DNA from: Aplysia californica
Taxonomy: Eukaryota; Mollusca; Gastropoda; Aplysiida; Aplysiidae
Reading direction: 5' to 3'
Assembly (NCBI RefSeq): GCF_000002075.1
Contig: NW_004797401.1
Span: 767,565 to 831,564 of the forward strand
DNA: 64,000 bases
Shown: in pieces, positions 12,250-22,480 of the stretch
How positions within the stretch are numbered: position 1 is the first letter of the stretch
How the letters are laid out: every line of letters starts with the position of its first letter
Notes under the pieces: generated by a model
Databases searched by the model: none
Told to the model about the DNA's origin: nothing
The model's input: only the letters and a program-made list of their open reading frames with translations
Translations under genes and position numbers: made by a program

Positions 12250-13764
12250 TCTTTTTTTTTCATCACAAGCAAAATTAGCTTTGTTTGATGTGGAATAAAC
12301 GTCCCTTTCATCCATATTGAGGTAGTTTCAGCTGGTCTCTATTGTTTGTAATGCTCACTGAAGATGGTCGACGCTTTTGGTACATCTTGTCTTAACTAGA
12401 ATAAGAATCTTTACCCAATGAAGGCGTTTATGGAACCTATCTGTCTAAGCCAAAGAGACTTATCTGTGTGACAATTTTAATAATTTTATGATAGTTTCAG
12501 TGTATGAACTACACACAGTCCACATTTCATGAAAATCCTCGCACATTTAAGGGTAACGGTTGCAAAAATAGTTAATTTTACATTTATTTTCAGTGCAGAC
12601 TGCCATCTGAACGTTCTATAAAGTCATTGAAATAGACTTCGAAATGGCAATTTGTTGCAATTTTTTATGGGTAGCATGGCTTTTTAGCAGAATTGCATGT
12701 CTCTGAATCTAACAGAAGGATATTCTAGTTGAAACTCAGGGAACTACACGAAAGGGTTCTCAGAATAAAGGTTCTACCACAGCAATACATCTGCCACTGC
12801 AATAGACAATACCATGATCAAAGACAACTGTCAATCTTTTGGGGTGACAGGGATAACTTTGTCAGAGAGCTCTTCAAAACAAGCGGTACCCTCAATACTG
12901 AAAAGAATAAAAACGTCTTCCCCAAGTATCGCGGTAAATATTGTTGTGATGAAAATCACTTTTCCCCAGGGCCCCTTCGACCTACCTTACCTAAAGAAGA
13001 AGCCACATGTATTATCGGCAGACGGAACAACTTTGTGCAGAGCAGGTCTGCTTTTTGTCTACGTTCTGCGCTCCGAATGAAAACAAGAGACGTCAGATTT
13101 GGCTCCCCACTTCCCTTTTCTCTCACCTTCCCCTTCCCGTCCTTTCCTCGCCTTTAAACCCATCGGTGTCAACATGATGCTCGTTCTACCTCTCCGTTTG
13201 TCACTCCGCTGTTGGTGTCAACAAAGTACAACTCTATACAGGACTAGCTAAGATCGAAATTTCCCGTCTCTGCCCCCTTTCCCTCGTAGATCAACTTGAG
13301 ATCAGTCTTATAAAAACAAGAAAATCATTAAAATAGCAGCGGCAGCCTTGACCAAACCACGGCATCACATTAAAACTTGTTAAAATGGAAATTTGAAAAT
13401 GATGTTTAAATTAAATACAGTTGGGTTTTTTTCTGAAAGACTAATTAATTGTATGGCTTTCAAGACGCCTGGTGGATCCCTATAAAATAGTTCGTTTATT
13501 TATTGTTCATACGATAGTTTCTTTTCGTGCCACCCGTAGCTATAATATCAGCTTATCCGCGCCCGTGAGCTGACTCCGTGGGGTTTTTTTTATTCAAACG
13601 TTGTAAATTCGATTCTCGCGGGAGAGGGGGGGGTCATTTCATTAAGCACCCCGGCTGCCGTATACTGTATGCCGTTCAGCCCGAATTGCTTCTCACAGCA
13701 GAATTGAGACAGGTCACCTCCGCATTGATTATCATTTTCTCATTGGGAGCCTTTAACGTGTACA
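12250..13764. other. Intergenic DNA with possible SINE debris
   Basis: No supported gene; the frames at 12729-13157 are overlapping and domain-free. Around 13590-13700 a TTCGATTCTCGCG box-B-like stretch suggests a decayed family 2 SINE. Confidence 0.45.
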
Positions 13765-14272
13765 GGGGTCTCTCGTGGCCTAGAGGTTAAGGTGTTCGCC
13801 TTTCATACTGAGGTCCCGGGTTCGGATCCGCTAGCGACGGAAATCGGTTTTTTTAATATAAAATTGTCTCCTTTCACCTCTTTTTCTGCTCTCTAGCAAT
13901 GTTCTGTCGTCTGCTTTGGTCTCCACTTTCTGACTGCACCCCCTCACCTCCTTTGCCCCCTCCTCTGGGCTCCTGACTCTTTCTACGGCCTTTCTGCTGC
14001 TACTTCTTGACTCCTTCTTACTGTTCTCTTTCAGCCTTATCCCTGATCTTCTGGTAGGAAAGATCTACACCTGGCCTTCTCGGATAAGAACGAAAAATCT
14101 CAGAGGTCTGGTGAGAAAGTGGCGCTCGTCAATGATCCCTTGGTGGTCTAAAATCGATAAGAGTAGGCTTCGGCAAAATTCAACATTTCCTACCCACTGA
14201 AAATGTTCAATGTGTGTCCTGTGCGCTCATATAACTTTGTGCAGTTGCAAGCGCCGTAAAACACTTTTTTTT
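13765..14272 (+). mobile_element. SINE family 1, full length
   Basis: Head GGGGTCTCTCGTGGCCTAGA, box B-like GGTTCGGATCC (13819-13829), the family body, TCGATAAGAGTAGGCTT, and tail GCGCCGTAAAACACTTTT. Confidence 0.85.
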
Positions 14273-14571
14273 AAAGTTTGTTATAGATCGTTCGTTTACT
14301 ACTAAAGAACATTGCACGATAACCACCAGCTCTGAAACGCAGCACTTTGACTGCCCATGGACATTTTAATCTCTAATGTTAGATCTATCGATTGGTCGTG
14401 ACTGTTGGTGATGATAGATAAATGAGTATATTGCTTGAGGGCCAGGAAACTGCTTTGATCTGTATTTTGCTTTATGGAATTATGTACTGTGGGCTTCGTC
14501 GGGCGTGCACTCGATCTCTCCTTATGCGGTTGCTGAAATGGGTAGAGAGGGGGAAGCTTAAGTTCAGAGTT

Positions 14572-14961
14572 GATTTTAGACCACCAAGGCATCTTTAAAA
14601 GTGCGCAACTTGCACACGGGACCTCCGAGATTTTTCGCCCTTGTCCGAGAAGGCTAGGTGTTGATCTTACCTTCCACAAGATCAGGGGTGTGGGTGAAAG
14701 ACAGCAGTAAGAAGGAGTCAGGGAGAAGCAGTAGAAAGGCTGCAGAAACAATCAGGAGTCCAGAAGAGGGGGCAAAGGTGGTGAGGAGGTGGGGGCAGAA
14801 TGTGGAGACAAAAGCAGACGACAGAACATTGTAAGCGGGCAGGAAAGAATGTGAACGGAGACAATTTTAGAGAGGAAAATTTTCTGTAGCTTTCCGGATT
14901 CAAACCCGGGACCTATTGAATGAGAGACGAGCACCGTAACCTCTAGGCCCCAAGAGCCCCC
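14572..14961 (-). mobile_element. SINE family 1, tail-truncated
   Basis: Reverse-orientation copy with body and tRNA-like head (GGATTCAAACCCGGG region) but lacking the terminal tail segment. It directly abuts a family 3 copy. Confidence 0.8.
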
Positions 14962-14984
14962 AAAGGTCGTCTCCGAAAGAACCT

Positions 14985-15116
14985 AGCCAAAATGGGAAAT
15001 TCGTGTACAGTGGCTTTCCGAAGGACATAACGTGGGGCCGAGCTGAGGCTCGAACCCCCGAATCCGCAATCTCACAATTACAGGTCTGGTCTCCTAACCA
15101 CTAGACTACCGACGCC
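14985..15116 (-). mobile_element. tRNA-like SINE head, family 3
   Basis: Ends ACTACCGACGCC and carries GGCTCGAACCCCCGAATCCG, matching the family 3 copy at 10497-10627. Confidence 0.7.
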
Positions 15117-16250
15117 ACTGTTAACAGCATGGAGCTTTCGCCCATGCCTTGACTTGAACTCCACTTCAATTTGAAGGAGAGTTTCCTTGTTCATCTGAAG
15201 ACGGATAGTGTTTTAAAAGACGACTCCGATAAGACGATTACGTTTCTAGTGAGAGAGTCAAACAGGAACTAGGCAGCCGTGAAAATTGTAAGATCTGATG
15301 CCAGCCATCATCGAGACAGACTCATGGACTGAGCCCTGAAACACATGCAGAGAGAGATCCCTGTTGAAGATGAGCACCCAGAGAAAGAACGGGTAGTCAC
15401 CTATCAATTCTTCACAAAGCCTTGGTAACAAAAACGCAGTCATAAACGTCGGCAAACTGTTTAACTAGGCTAAACACAAAAACTCAAATCTTTCAGAAGA
15501 GAAAAAAACTGTTTCATCCTTCTAACAAACCTAGCTACATTATGCATAATAATTTCTTGCTTTTTTTTTCAACATTTCTAATTTGAATTTCACCCAAACA
15601 GTTCCAGAGCACACGTCTCTGATAACGCAGATCAAGAAACCGCAATAATACTAATATTCTTTTTCGAAAGTTAGAATTTATTACCTCTGAAAAACTGGCC
15701 AACATAAACTATGTTGACTCACAGCCCCCCCCCCCCCCCCACAATTCCCTCCCCACACCCCCAAAAATAATCCTCACCAACAGTTTACTATGTTCAACTA
15801 ACAGTGACAGAAGTTATTAAACTAAGCTTACAGATTGCTACAGTCTTTTCCTGACATTAAATTGTTTCTAAAGTATTCATTCCAAATATTCCAGGGGCGA
15901 GACTGAAAATATGACAATTTTTGTATTTGCCTTCCGTACCTTAACAATGCTCTGAACTTATCACTGTAAGTTTCAGTCTACAAAAATTTGCAACTCTTAT
16001 ATTTAACGACTGAAGATTAAAAAAACAATGTTGATAAGAAGTTAGAAGTCAATGACAGCTTGTTCTCGATTTTAGATAAGAAGGTACGCCACCCATCTCT
16101 TGGAATTGCTCACGATAGACAAAGACTTGACAATCTTGCTGTTAGACGCACCTCTCAGCAAAAAGAAGACAGCGAAAACAGAACAATACTTGTTGGCTAA
16201 ACATTTATGTATTATAAATTATTGCGGTTTCTATTCACATCCTTACTTAC
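15117..16250. other. Intergenic DNA with a poly-C run
   Basis: A C run at 15723-15741. Otherwise AT-rich with no recognised element. Confidence 0.5.
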
Positions 16251-16422
16251 CGAAGCATGTGACTCCAAGGCTGTTGACACGTGCTCTTAGACTTAAACAA
16301 GACCATCGTTATATCCTCAACACAAATAGCGCCTCCTCTTGTCTCCATGTGTAGGACCTCATGCCAGGCTTGTATCTCATTAAGTGCTGTGGAGTGGCTC
16401 ATCACCTGTAGAATTTCTCTCT
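16251..16422 (-). CDS. Candidate internal coding exon, unknown protein
   Basis: On the minus strand a 172-nt interval is bounded by a good 3' splice site (pyrimidine-rich CATCTTCTCCTCAG before 16422) and a near-consensus 5' splice site (CG/GTAAGTAAGG after 16251). One frame is open throughout and reads as a plausible soluble segment with EILQVMSHSTALNEIQAW, then HMETRGGAICVEDITMVLF. I recognise no domain. It lies 0.4 kb upstream of receptor 2 and on the opposite strand; partner exons were not found on either side. It could be an exon of a separate minus-strand gene, a relic, or chance. Confidence 0.3.
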
Positions 16423-16859
16423 CTGAGGAGAAGATGTTGTGCTTGTTTTGTTTTTCCTCAAACAACGGAACATCCAAAAGCCATACAGAAAATAACTCTT
16501 CTAACCATTAACTGCACACCTCTTTAATACTGTACAACTTAAGATCATTAGAGGGCATCTTCAACTGAGCGTGAGGACTCTCCCAGACGTGCTGCTGCCT
16601 TTACATAATATCATGAATATTTTGCCTTCATCTTGACATATCGGCTTAGAGTAAGCAAAGCAAATTAGACTGATGACAGAAAATGACACTGGATTATGCT
16701 TGACAAATGCTCTTTGTTACAAATCATATCTTTACATGACACAAACTTCGTAATCAAATATATACAGCGTATACCTTCGCTACAGCATATATTCCAATAC
16801 AGACTCGCCCTAGCAAAACACACATGGTCTGAAAGCTTGCGTTTTGTTTAACACAGAAG
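16423..16859 (+). other. 5' flank of receptor 2
   Basis: AT-rich. TTTTGTTTAACACAG at 16842-16856 resembles a 3' splice site just before the start codon; a 5'-UTR exon further upstream is possible but not seen. Confidence 0.35.
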
Positions 16860-17903
16860 ATGAATTCCAACTCTACAAACTACAACTTCTTCCAGCTCAG
16901 TGGCTCGGTCAGCAGAGAACAGTATCTCTATTTAAACAATATCTTTGTTATGATCAAGGCAGTCGGACAGCCCACAGCTGCTGTTTGTCTTGCTCTCAGT
17001 GCTCTGGCCTTTCTTCTTGACCGGAAGCGGAATGCAACCACTCTATATTTAGTGACCTTGAACTTGGCTGAGTCGTTTAACTTGACAATGTTGTCTGTGT
17101 TCACATTATGTAGGATGTCCTCAAGCTGCGAAAAAGGAGTTGTGTACTTTAATGTAAGTTTGTGGCTCGGTGCTTACGTAGGGATCTCGTGTCGCCGAAG
17201 TGTCCATGTCTTGAACCTCCTCGTTGCGACACAGAGATTCATTGCTATAGCTTTCCCCCTAAGGGCAAAGACTACCTTCTTGCTGAACCACCCACTGCTA
17301 ACATCTCTTGGCGTTATTTTATTTTCTCTCACTATGCACAGCTATTTTGCAATCATGTACGAAGTGTCTGACACTGGCAGCGTTTTGACTGCACTGGGGA
17401 AAGAAAATTACGACATATTCAGCAAATTTCAACACGTCATCATGTACCTCTTCATGCACCTTTCTCTCGTCCTCACCGCTGCCGCAAACATCGGAACTAC
17501 TGTCACACTCGTCCTGCACAAGCGCAAAATGCGCGGCGTTCGCACCACTCAGAAAACTAGCGGCGCTCGAGAGAAAAACGAACGGTCCATGACCATCATG
17601 GTTCTTGTGTGTACCGGACTATTTGTGTTCATGTACCTCCCAGTCAGCACAAATTTCACCCTTGTAGATCTTCTGCCAGACTACAGTCACCTCTCAAGTG
17701 AAGCTTATCTTTTTCTCACAATCACATCAGCAGCCATGATGTGCCAGGTGCTTGCTGCCCAACTCATCTTCGTCAGCTATATCATACTGAACAAAAACTT
17801 CCGGAAAAATCTCCTCATGATTCTTTTCACCATCTTCTGTCCTCTCTCCAAGTGCCGCTCGTACGTGTTGGCGTTAAAGCCCAGCAAGAAAGTGAATCCG
17901 TGA
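16860..17903 (+). CDS. Receptor 2: intronless rhodopsin-class GPCR with frameshifted C-terminus
   Basis: Frame of 347 codons (ATG 16860, TGA 17901) with the same seven-helix layout as receptor 1. Seen: sequon N4-S-T; VSREQYLYL before TM1; E71 in TM2; C84-x5-C90 in loop 1; QRF 125-127; MYLP 258-261; IFVSY 303-307; helix 8 NKNFR. The last residues (KKVNP) do not match receptors 1, 3 and 4, which end in a D/E-I-x-K-x-R tail. A tail of that type, reading ESVSSEIAKAKNY, lies in the +1 frame from 17894 to the TAA at 17933, so a single-base loss near 17890-17893 probably removed the ancestral C-terminus after helix 8. All helices are untouched, so the receptor may still work with an altered cytoplasmic tail. 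A splice-acceptor-like TTTGTTTAACACAG ends 4 bases before the ATG. Putative chemosensory role by analogy. Confidence 0.88.
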   Translation: MNSNSTNYNFFQLSGSVSREQYLYLNNIFVMIKAVGQPTAAVCLALSALAFLLDRKRNATTLYLVTLNLAESFNLTMLSVFTLCRMSSSCEKGVVYFNVSLWLGAYVGISCRRSVHVLNLLVATQRFIAIAFPLRAKTTFLLNHPLLTSLGVILFSLTMHSYFAIMYEVSDTGSVLTALGKENYDIFSKFQHVIMYLFMHLSLVLTAAANIGTTVTLVLHKRKMRGVRTTQKTSGAREKNERSMTIMVLVCTGLFVFMYLPVSTNFTLVDLLPDYSHLSSEAYLFLTITSAAMMCQVLAAQLIFVSYIILNKNFRKNLLMILFTIFCPLSKCRSYVLALKPSKKVNP

Positions 17904-17935
17904 GCTCAGAAATTGCGAAAGCAAAGAATTACTAA

Positions 17936-18632
17936 CTACCGGTTTTTAACCTTGAAAAAGACTAAAGTGTCCAGTATCAAATTGATATGCATCTTTGTCT
18001 GCACAATCTCAACCCACCTCATGTTTTTAAGACAACTTTTCGAGAAAATAACTGACAGAAACAAGAGAGGGAAAGTAAAGAAGTAGAACCTACCAATGAC
18101 TCCCTCCTACCACCCACCCCAAACTTCAACAATCGCCAGCACTGTAAAACATGTTTAATTAGGTTATCGTCATCCTCACAAGGTAAAAGGTCTTAATGAT
18201 CCGCAACCCCAAACCGCTTCCCTGTTTGTATGTGTGAAAGAAAAGCACATCTGTTCATCGACACACCTCCAGCACGCGATATAATCTATACATCAGTCAT
18301 CAGGCTAGGAGATGGCATGCACATCTCGCACCGCATATGAAACTGCGATCCTCCATAATATTATTCTAAGGCCAGATATTTGTGAATAAATGTAATGTGG
18401 GCAGGTAGCCGAGCGAGGTTTGAAAAATCAATCTGTTGTACCTTTTCATGACAAGGTGCGCGTACTGACAGCGGGCAGGAAAGGTGATAAGGCTGATATA
18501 ATACTCTGGAAAATCTTAAGAACGTAACTGATAAAACAGATTGATAGAAAAGAGTTGCCAGCACCCAAAGCAGTTAAATGATCCTTATACTTCAAACTGC
18601 CGAAAGATCCAAGTTCTGGATGCTCTGTGAAA
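17936..18632. other. 3' flank of receptor 2
   Basis: Nothing firmly recognised. It may include the receptor 2 3' UTR; no clear polyadenylation signal. Confidence 0.45.
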
Positions 18633-18831
18633 TCACCCTAACACCATTGGGGCCAGGCCTTGTACACTCAAATATTGACCACTGTAATCCTGGCAGTTAA
18701 CTGCTCCCCAGCGAGCGCCGAAACCGCAAATGTACCCCTGCTGGCAGCCAATAGATGAAATGATTCCAGGAACTATGCTGTTATGAGTGTTATCTTTCCT
18801 CGTCCTCATGTCCAAACAATGGTAAAGCACA
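18633..18831 (-). CDS. Candidate terminal exon, cysteine-bearing unknown protein
   Basis: On the minus strand a pyrimidine-rich 3' splice site (TTTCCTATCGTTCTCAACTGCCAG) ends just before 18831. The following frame runs about 65 codons to a TGA at 18635-18633. It contains four Cys: one in VLYHCLDM and three in IGCQQGYICGFGARWGAVNC, looking like part of a disulfide-rich secreted or extracellular segment. No family is recognised. No AATAAA lies close downstream and no upstream exon was found. It lies on the same strand as the candidate exon at 16251-16422, but its stop codon means the two cannot simply be joined in frame. Confidence 0.22.
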
Positions 18832-18959
18832 CTGGCAGTTGAGAACGATAGGAAAGTAGATCGTAAAACAACTTTTATGAGTTCGTTAAGGGTACAACGT
18901 TGGACTAGGTTCAATTCTTAAACAAAAATTATAATAGTTCAAATCTTAAATCTACCTAA

Positions 18960-19215
18960 GATAAGGTAAGATACATCTTTATTGTCCAGATCCTGGCACA
19001 TTGGTTTGATGTTTCACCACGTACACACATACACACACACGTACACACACATAAACGTGCACACACACGCAGTATGCTTGCACTCACAAACAGGCTTACA
19101 ACTTACAGTCACATGCATAATATAAATGAACAGTAATATAAACAATGACAGTGTTAAGCTAGATACATACTCAGTATTCTGATTGTAACTTAACGGTATT
19201 CTGATGCATGCTCTA
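18960..19215 (+). repeat. Dispersed repeat D with internal CA tract, copy 1
   Basis: TTTATTGTCCAGATCCTGGC, then CACATTGG and a CA-rich stretch, then GCACTCACAAACAGGCTTAC. The same order of blocks occurs in copy 2 at 48960-49640. Family not identified; probably a SINE or LINE 3' end. Confidence 0.7.
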
Positions 19216-20765
19216 AATTCATACGAATACTTATAACGAGATGATTAAGATGGAAGTAGCTTGATAGGTGGTGGTAAGAATGACCTTCTGTACCTTTCTT
19301 AGTTACAAATCAGAAGCCTATGCCTTTCGTTTCTGACTGATATTTTTTTTTTTTGGGGGGGGGGGAGAACAAGAGGTGTTTATCATCCTAAAAGATGGAA
19401 TCAATTTTTTTTGGTGCAAGCTATAATGTATAATTCATCCACGTAGGGCAATGTACATGTACTCATTACTTATGATGGGTGCTGAGTTCATTTGTTTTTC
19501 ACTTAGTTACCACATAAATGCAACTTTTTTATGTGTACGCATTGTTTTTCTCCTTGACTGTGTTGGTGTGCTTTAAACGTTTGTCACGATAATGTTTGAT
19601 TTTTTTACTACCGATAGGACAGGATTTAGATAAATTTTCGAACTAACCGAGATCCAAAACTGAAATAAAAGCCGAAGGTGTTTTGTGTTGTAACCAAGTG
19701 AAAACCAGATGAACAGAAGATGCGTATAAAATGTTCAATGCTCAAAGTCTTCAGACAGAGGAGAAGAAAGCCAAGTGGTATGGCACAGTATGGATCCGTT
19801 TGTTTTCAAAATAAAAAAAGCCACTAGACTAGGGTCGAAGAGTCAGACTGGAAAGATTTGGGCCATTTGCTTGCTTAACTGAGCGCATGGTCGTAACACA
19901 CGTGATAAATACTTCTTTTTAAACAAAGGAAACCCAACGTCTGGAAAAAACTGTATTCCTATCACCAAATATCACTAGAAATGACTCCTGTCACCTACAA
20001 TCTACCTGAAAAAAACAATTGAGTTTTTTGTAGCTTTAAGATTGTGAATTCTCGAAAACCGTAATGGCTGTTGCAAGGACCATCACCTCAAACGGTGCAT
20101 TTTGTTTAAGTTTGGGGGGTTTTTTTCAATGTTAACGCCGCTAGCGGTTGGTTGGTTGTTTGTTTGGGGTTGTTGTTTTTTTGTGTGGGGTTTTTTTGTG
20201 GGGGGTTTTTTTATTTCAACGCAGTAGCTTAGGGAATATGATCAACCAAATCACCACCACGTAGGAATATTTCTCAAATAAGATTATTATTGTAGACATC
20301 TTGAAAACAAAAGAAAGGTTCGCCCTATTTAGAGAGTGGCTGTTATTGAACTGATTGGCGTTAAGGTCGATAGGGTATATGCATTGCCCTGTTAAAAAAG
20401 TAATGTGCTGGCTGCTTTTGACTACCGTTTTCTTGTCCACACTTTGTAAAAATCGTTTTCCATTTGGAGAAAAAGTGCTCTGCTCATTTAAGCGCCTATC
20501 ATTGGGCCAAAATGTATTGCATCTTTCTTTTCAAATCAATAAAATTCAGACATACTGTCCGTTGGGTGCGTATTACTGAGAAGAACACACAGTAACAGTT
20601 TTATAGATCTTTTAACCTCTTATTTACATAGCACAGAAATGTCGGCAGAGCCTTTGAATTCCAATGTTTCGCCGCTTCCTAGAGCCAGCTTTGCTCAGTC
20701 ATTTGTTTATTTCCTCTGTCCCAGGTCCGGGCCACCAGATCCAAATCGGTCATTTAATAGCAGGA
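19216..20765. other. Intergenic DNA, nothing recognised
   Basis: Contains T- and G-rich simple sequence near 19338-19365 and 20120-20215. No gene supported. Confidence 0.5.
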
Positions 20766-21168
20766 GAGAATAGCCTATGGCCCTATGTTTCGCTATTCTC
20801 ACCCCCTCAGGTGTGCTAACATACAGTAGACCTATAGTCTGTTATACCACAGACACACACAGAACAGCACAGAGAATAAAATATAAGTAATAGAGATAAG
20901 TTTCAGGTTTAGTTTATGTTATGGGCGGGGTGAAGGCCATTGCACACCATGAAACAGCAAATAACAATAGAAAAAAAAAAACGATCCACAGATCTAGATC
21001 TAGGGTTATGCAAGGACGAAATGTTAAGAGCAGAACGCAGCTGATATCTACGGGTCATCACAATTATAGATCTAGATCTAAATCTAGCCTAATTTTAAGA
21101 ACAGTAAGGCTCGCCTCATGCTCACACCGGGGTGGTGGTGAGAATAGCGGGTCGTGGGCTATTCTCAC
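20766..21168. repeat. Interval bounded by two like-stemmed hairpins
   Basis: GAGAATAGC...GCTATTCTC at 20766-20800 and GTGAGAATAGC...GCTATTCTCAC at 21138-21168 use the same stem. Between them lie two AGATCTAGATCTA copies (near 20990 and 21071). Could be the ends of a foldback element; family unknown. Confidence 0.4.
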
Positions 21169-21602
21169 GAATTTAGGTGGCCTTTTTCTAAACCAGATCT
21201 TCGGTCGACAGCTATGCACGGATGATTTAGTGGTAAAAGATGCCAGCTTTTAGTAAGAGCGATTGTAGATTATCCTGCAGCTCAAGGAAGGCGAGGTGGT
21301 GGTTGGGGGGGGGGGGCTCAGTTGTTGCGACACGGGCTATTTGTATTATAATGATTATATCCTACCTAGCTCAAGGTAACTGTGTTGCTGGTGTCAAGTC
21401 TTTCTATTGTGTATACCTTGCCCGTTATTCAGCAGCAACGCGATTTTGAAACTATCACCACCAGTGCGTTTGTCCATTTTCTACTTCAGCTTATCAGAAT
21501 GTCATGTAGTGGTTAGCAGATCACCTTTTTCAAAATATTCTTTTAAAAAAATAGGTCTACGTGTTTTACAGACCCATCGGCACAATTTGATCTTTTAAAA
21601 GG

Positions 21603-21748
21603 CTGGCTTTGGCCCCGCTTACCTAGTCAACTCGGACTGAGAGGGATATGACTTCACAGCAGAAAAACCGAGATACTCCATTAAAATTATCCCCATTCGA
21701 GTCTTCTGCATTCCACGACGAAACGCCTGGCCACTAGACCACAAACAA
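21603..21748 (-). mobile_element. SINE family 2, diverged copy
   Basis: Shares GAACTGAGAGGGATA-like, CAGCAGAAA, CCGAGATACTC and AAGCGCCT-like blocks in order with the copy at 26325-26514. Confidence 0.55.
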
Positions 21749-22155
21749 CGGTACCATTTGTAGAGACAATGACTTATTTTATTTAGTAAGGGCATAGATC
21801 TACAGAGTTAGCCTGCATCTTTTATACATTTTTTACTGCCTTAGTAGAAATACAAGCATCTCCAGAAGCTGTATAGTCCAATACATTTGGATCTGTGAGT
21901 TTAATGTTGATTCTGCTTACTGTAAATAGATGCAAAACCTTATAGTAGTTATAGGCCGTTCCGTTCTCTAACAGCAGACATCGGATTGTCTTACGATTTT
22001 TGGTGGGGATTCAGCGCTCTACCAGGAAAGGATGTGACGTCTTGCAGATATAAAATACGTTTTCAAGAACTTATTCATAGTCCCATATGATTACATGATA
22101 GCTTCTTTGACTGGCCTGTTCGGCATATTACCAATTTACCCCCCCCCCCCAAACT

Positions 22156-22230
22156 TTCGTTTGGTCCTATTAGAGATAAGGTGCAACCGAGAATTCCGAT
22201 TGCACCTTATCTCTAATAGGACCAGACGAA
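22156..22230. repeat. 75-nt near-perfect hairpin
   Basis: Arms 22156-22186 and 22200-22230 pair with one mismatch over 31 bp around a 13-nt loop (CCGAGAATTCCGA). A poly-C run lies just before it. Confidence 0.9.
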
Positions 22231-22339
22231 GCTGGCAGAGAATCACGAAAACTCCCCTCTGAACAGAAAGTTCAAAAGCATGTTTGTATAACTTCAAGCC
22301 AGGGGTTTCTCCGTGTTCCAACAGGGTACTGACTAAGTG

Positions 22340-22480
22340 AAAAGTGCACCCAGACCATTGAGTTGAATAATAATATCCTAGAAGTGCATTGTCATGATCA
22401 CCGCTCTTTGCTCGGTATAAAAACTTTGCTGTGAAGCTTGCGTACCATGGGTGCCCAAATGCAAGGAAAAAAACCAGTCT
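22340..22480 (-). repeat. Dispersed repeat G, copy 1
   Basis: The minus strand carries CGAGCAAAGAGCGG and AATGCACTTCTAGGATATTA, in the same order as GGGCAAAAAGCGG and CATTGCACCGTCTGGGAATA at 29915-30060 (+). The long open frame here is therefore repeat sequence, not a gene. Confidence 0.6.
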
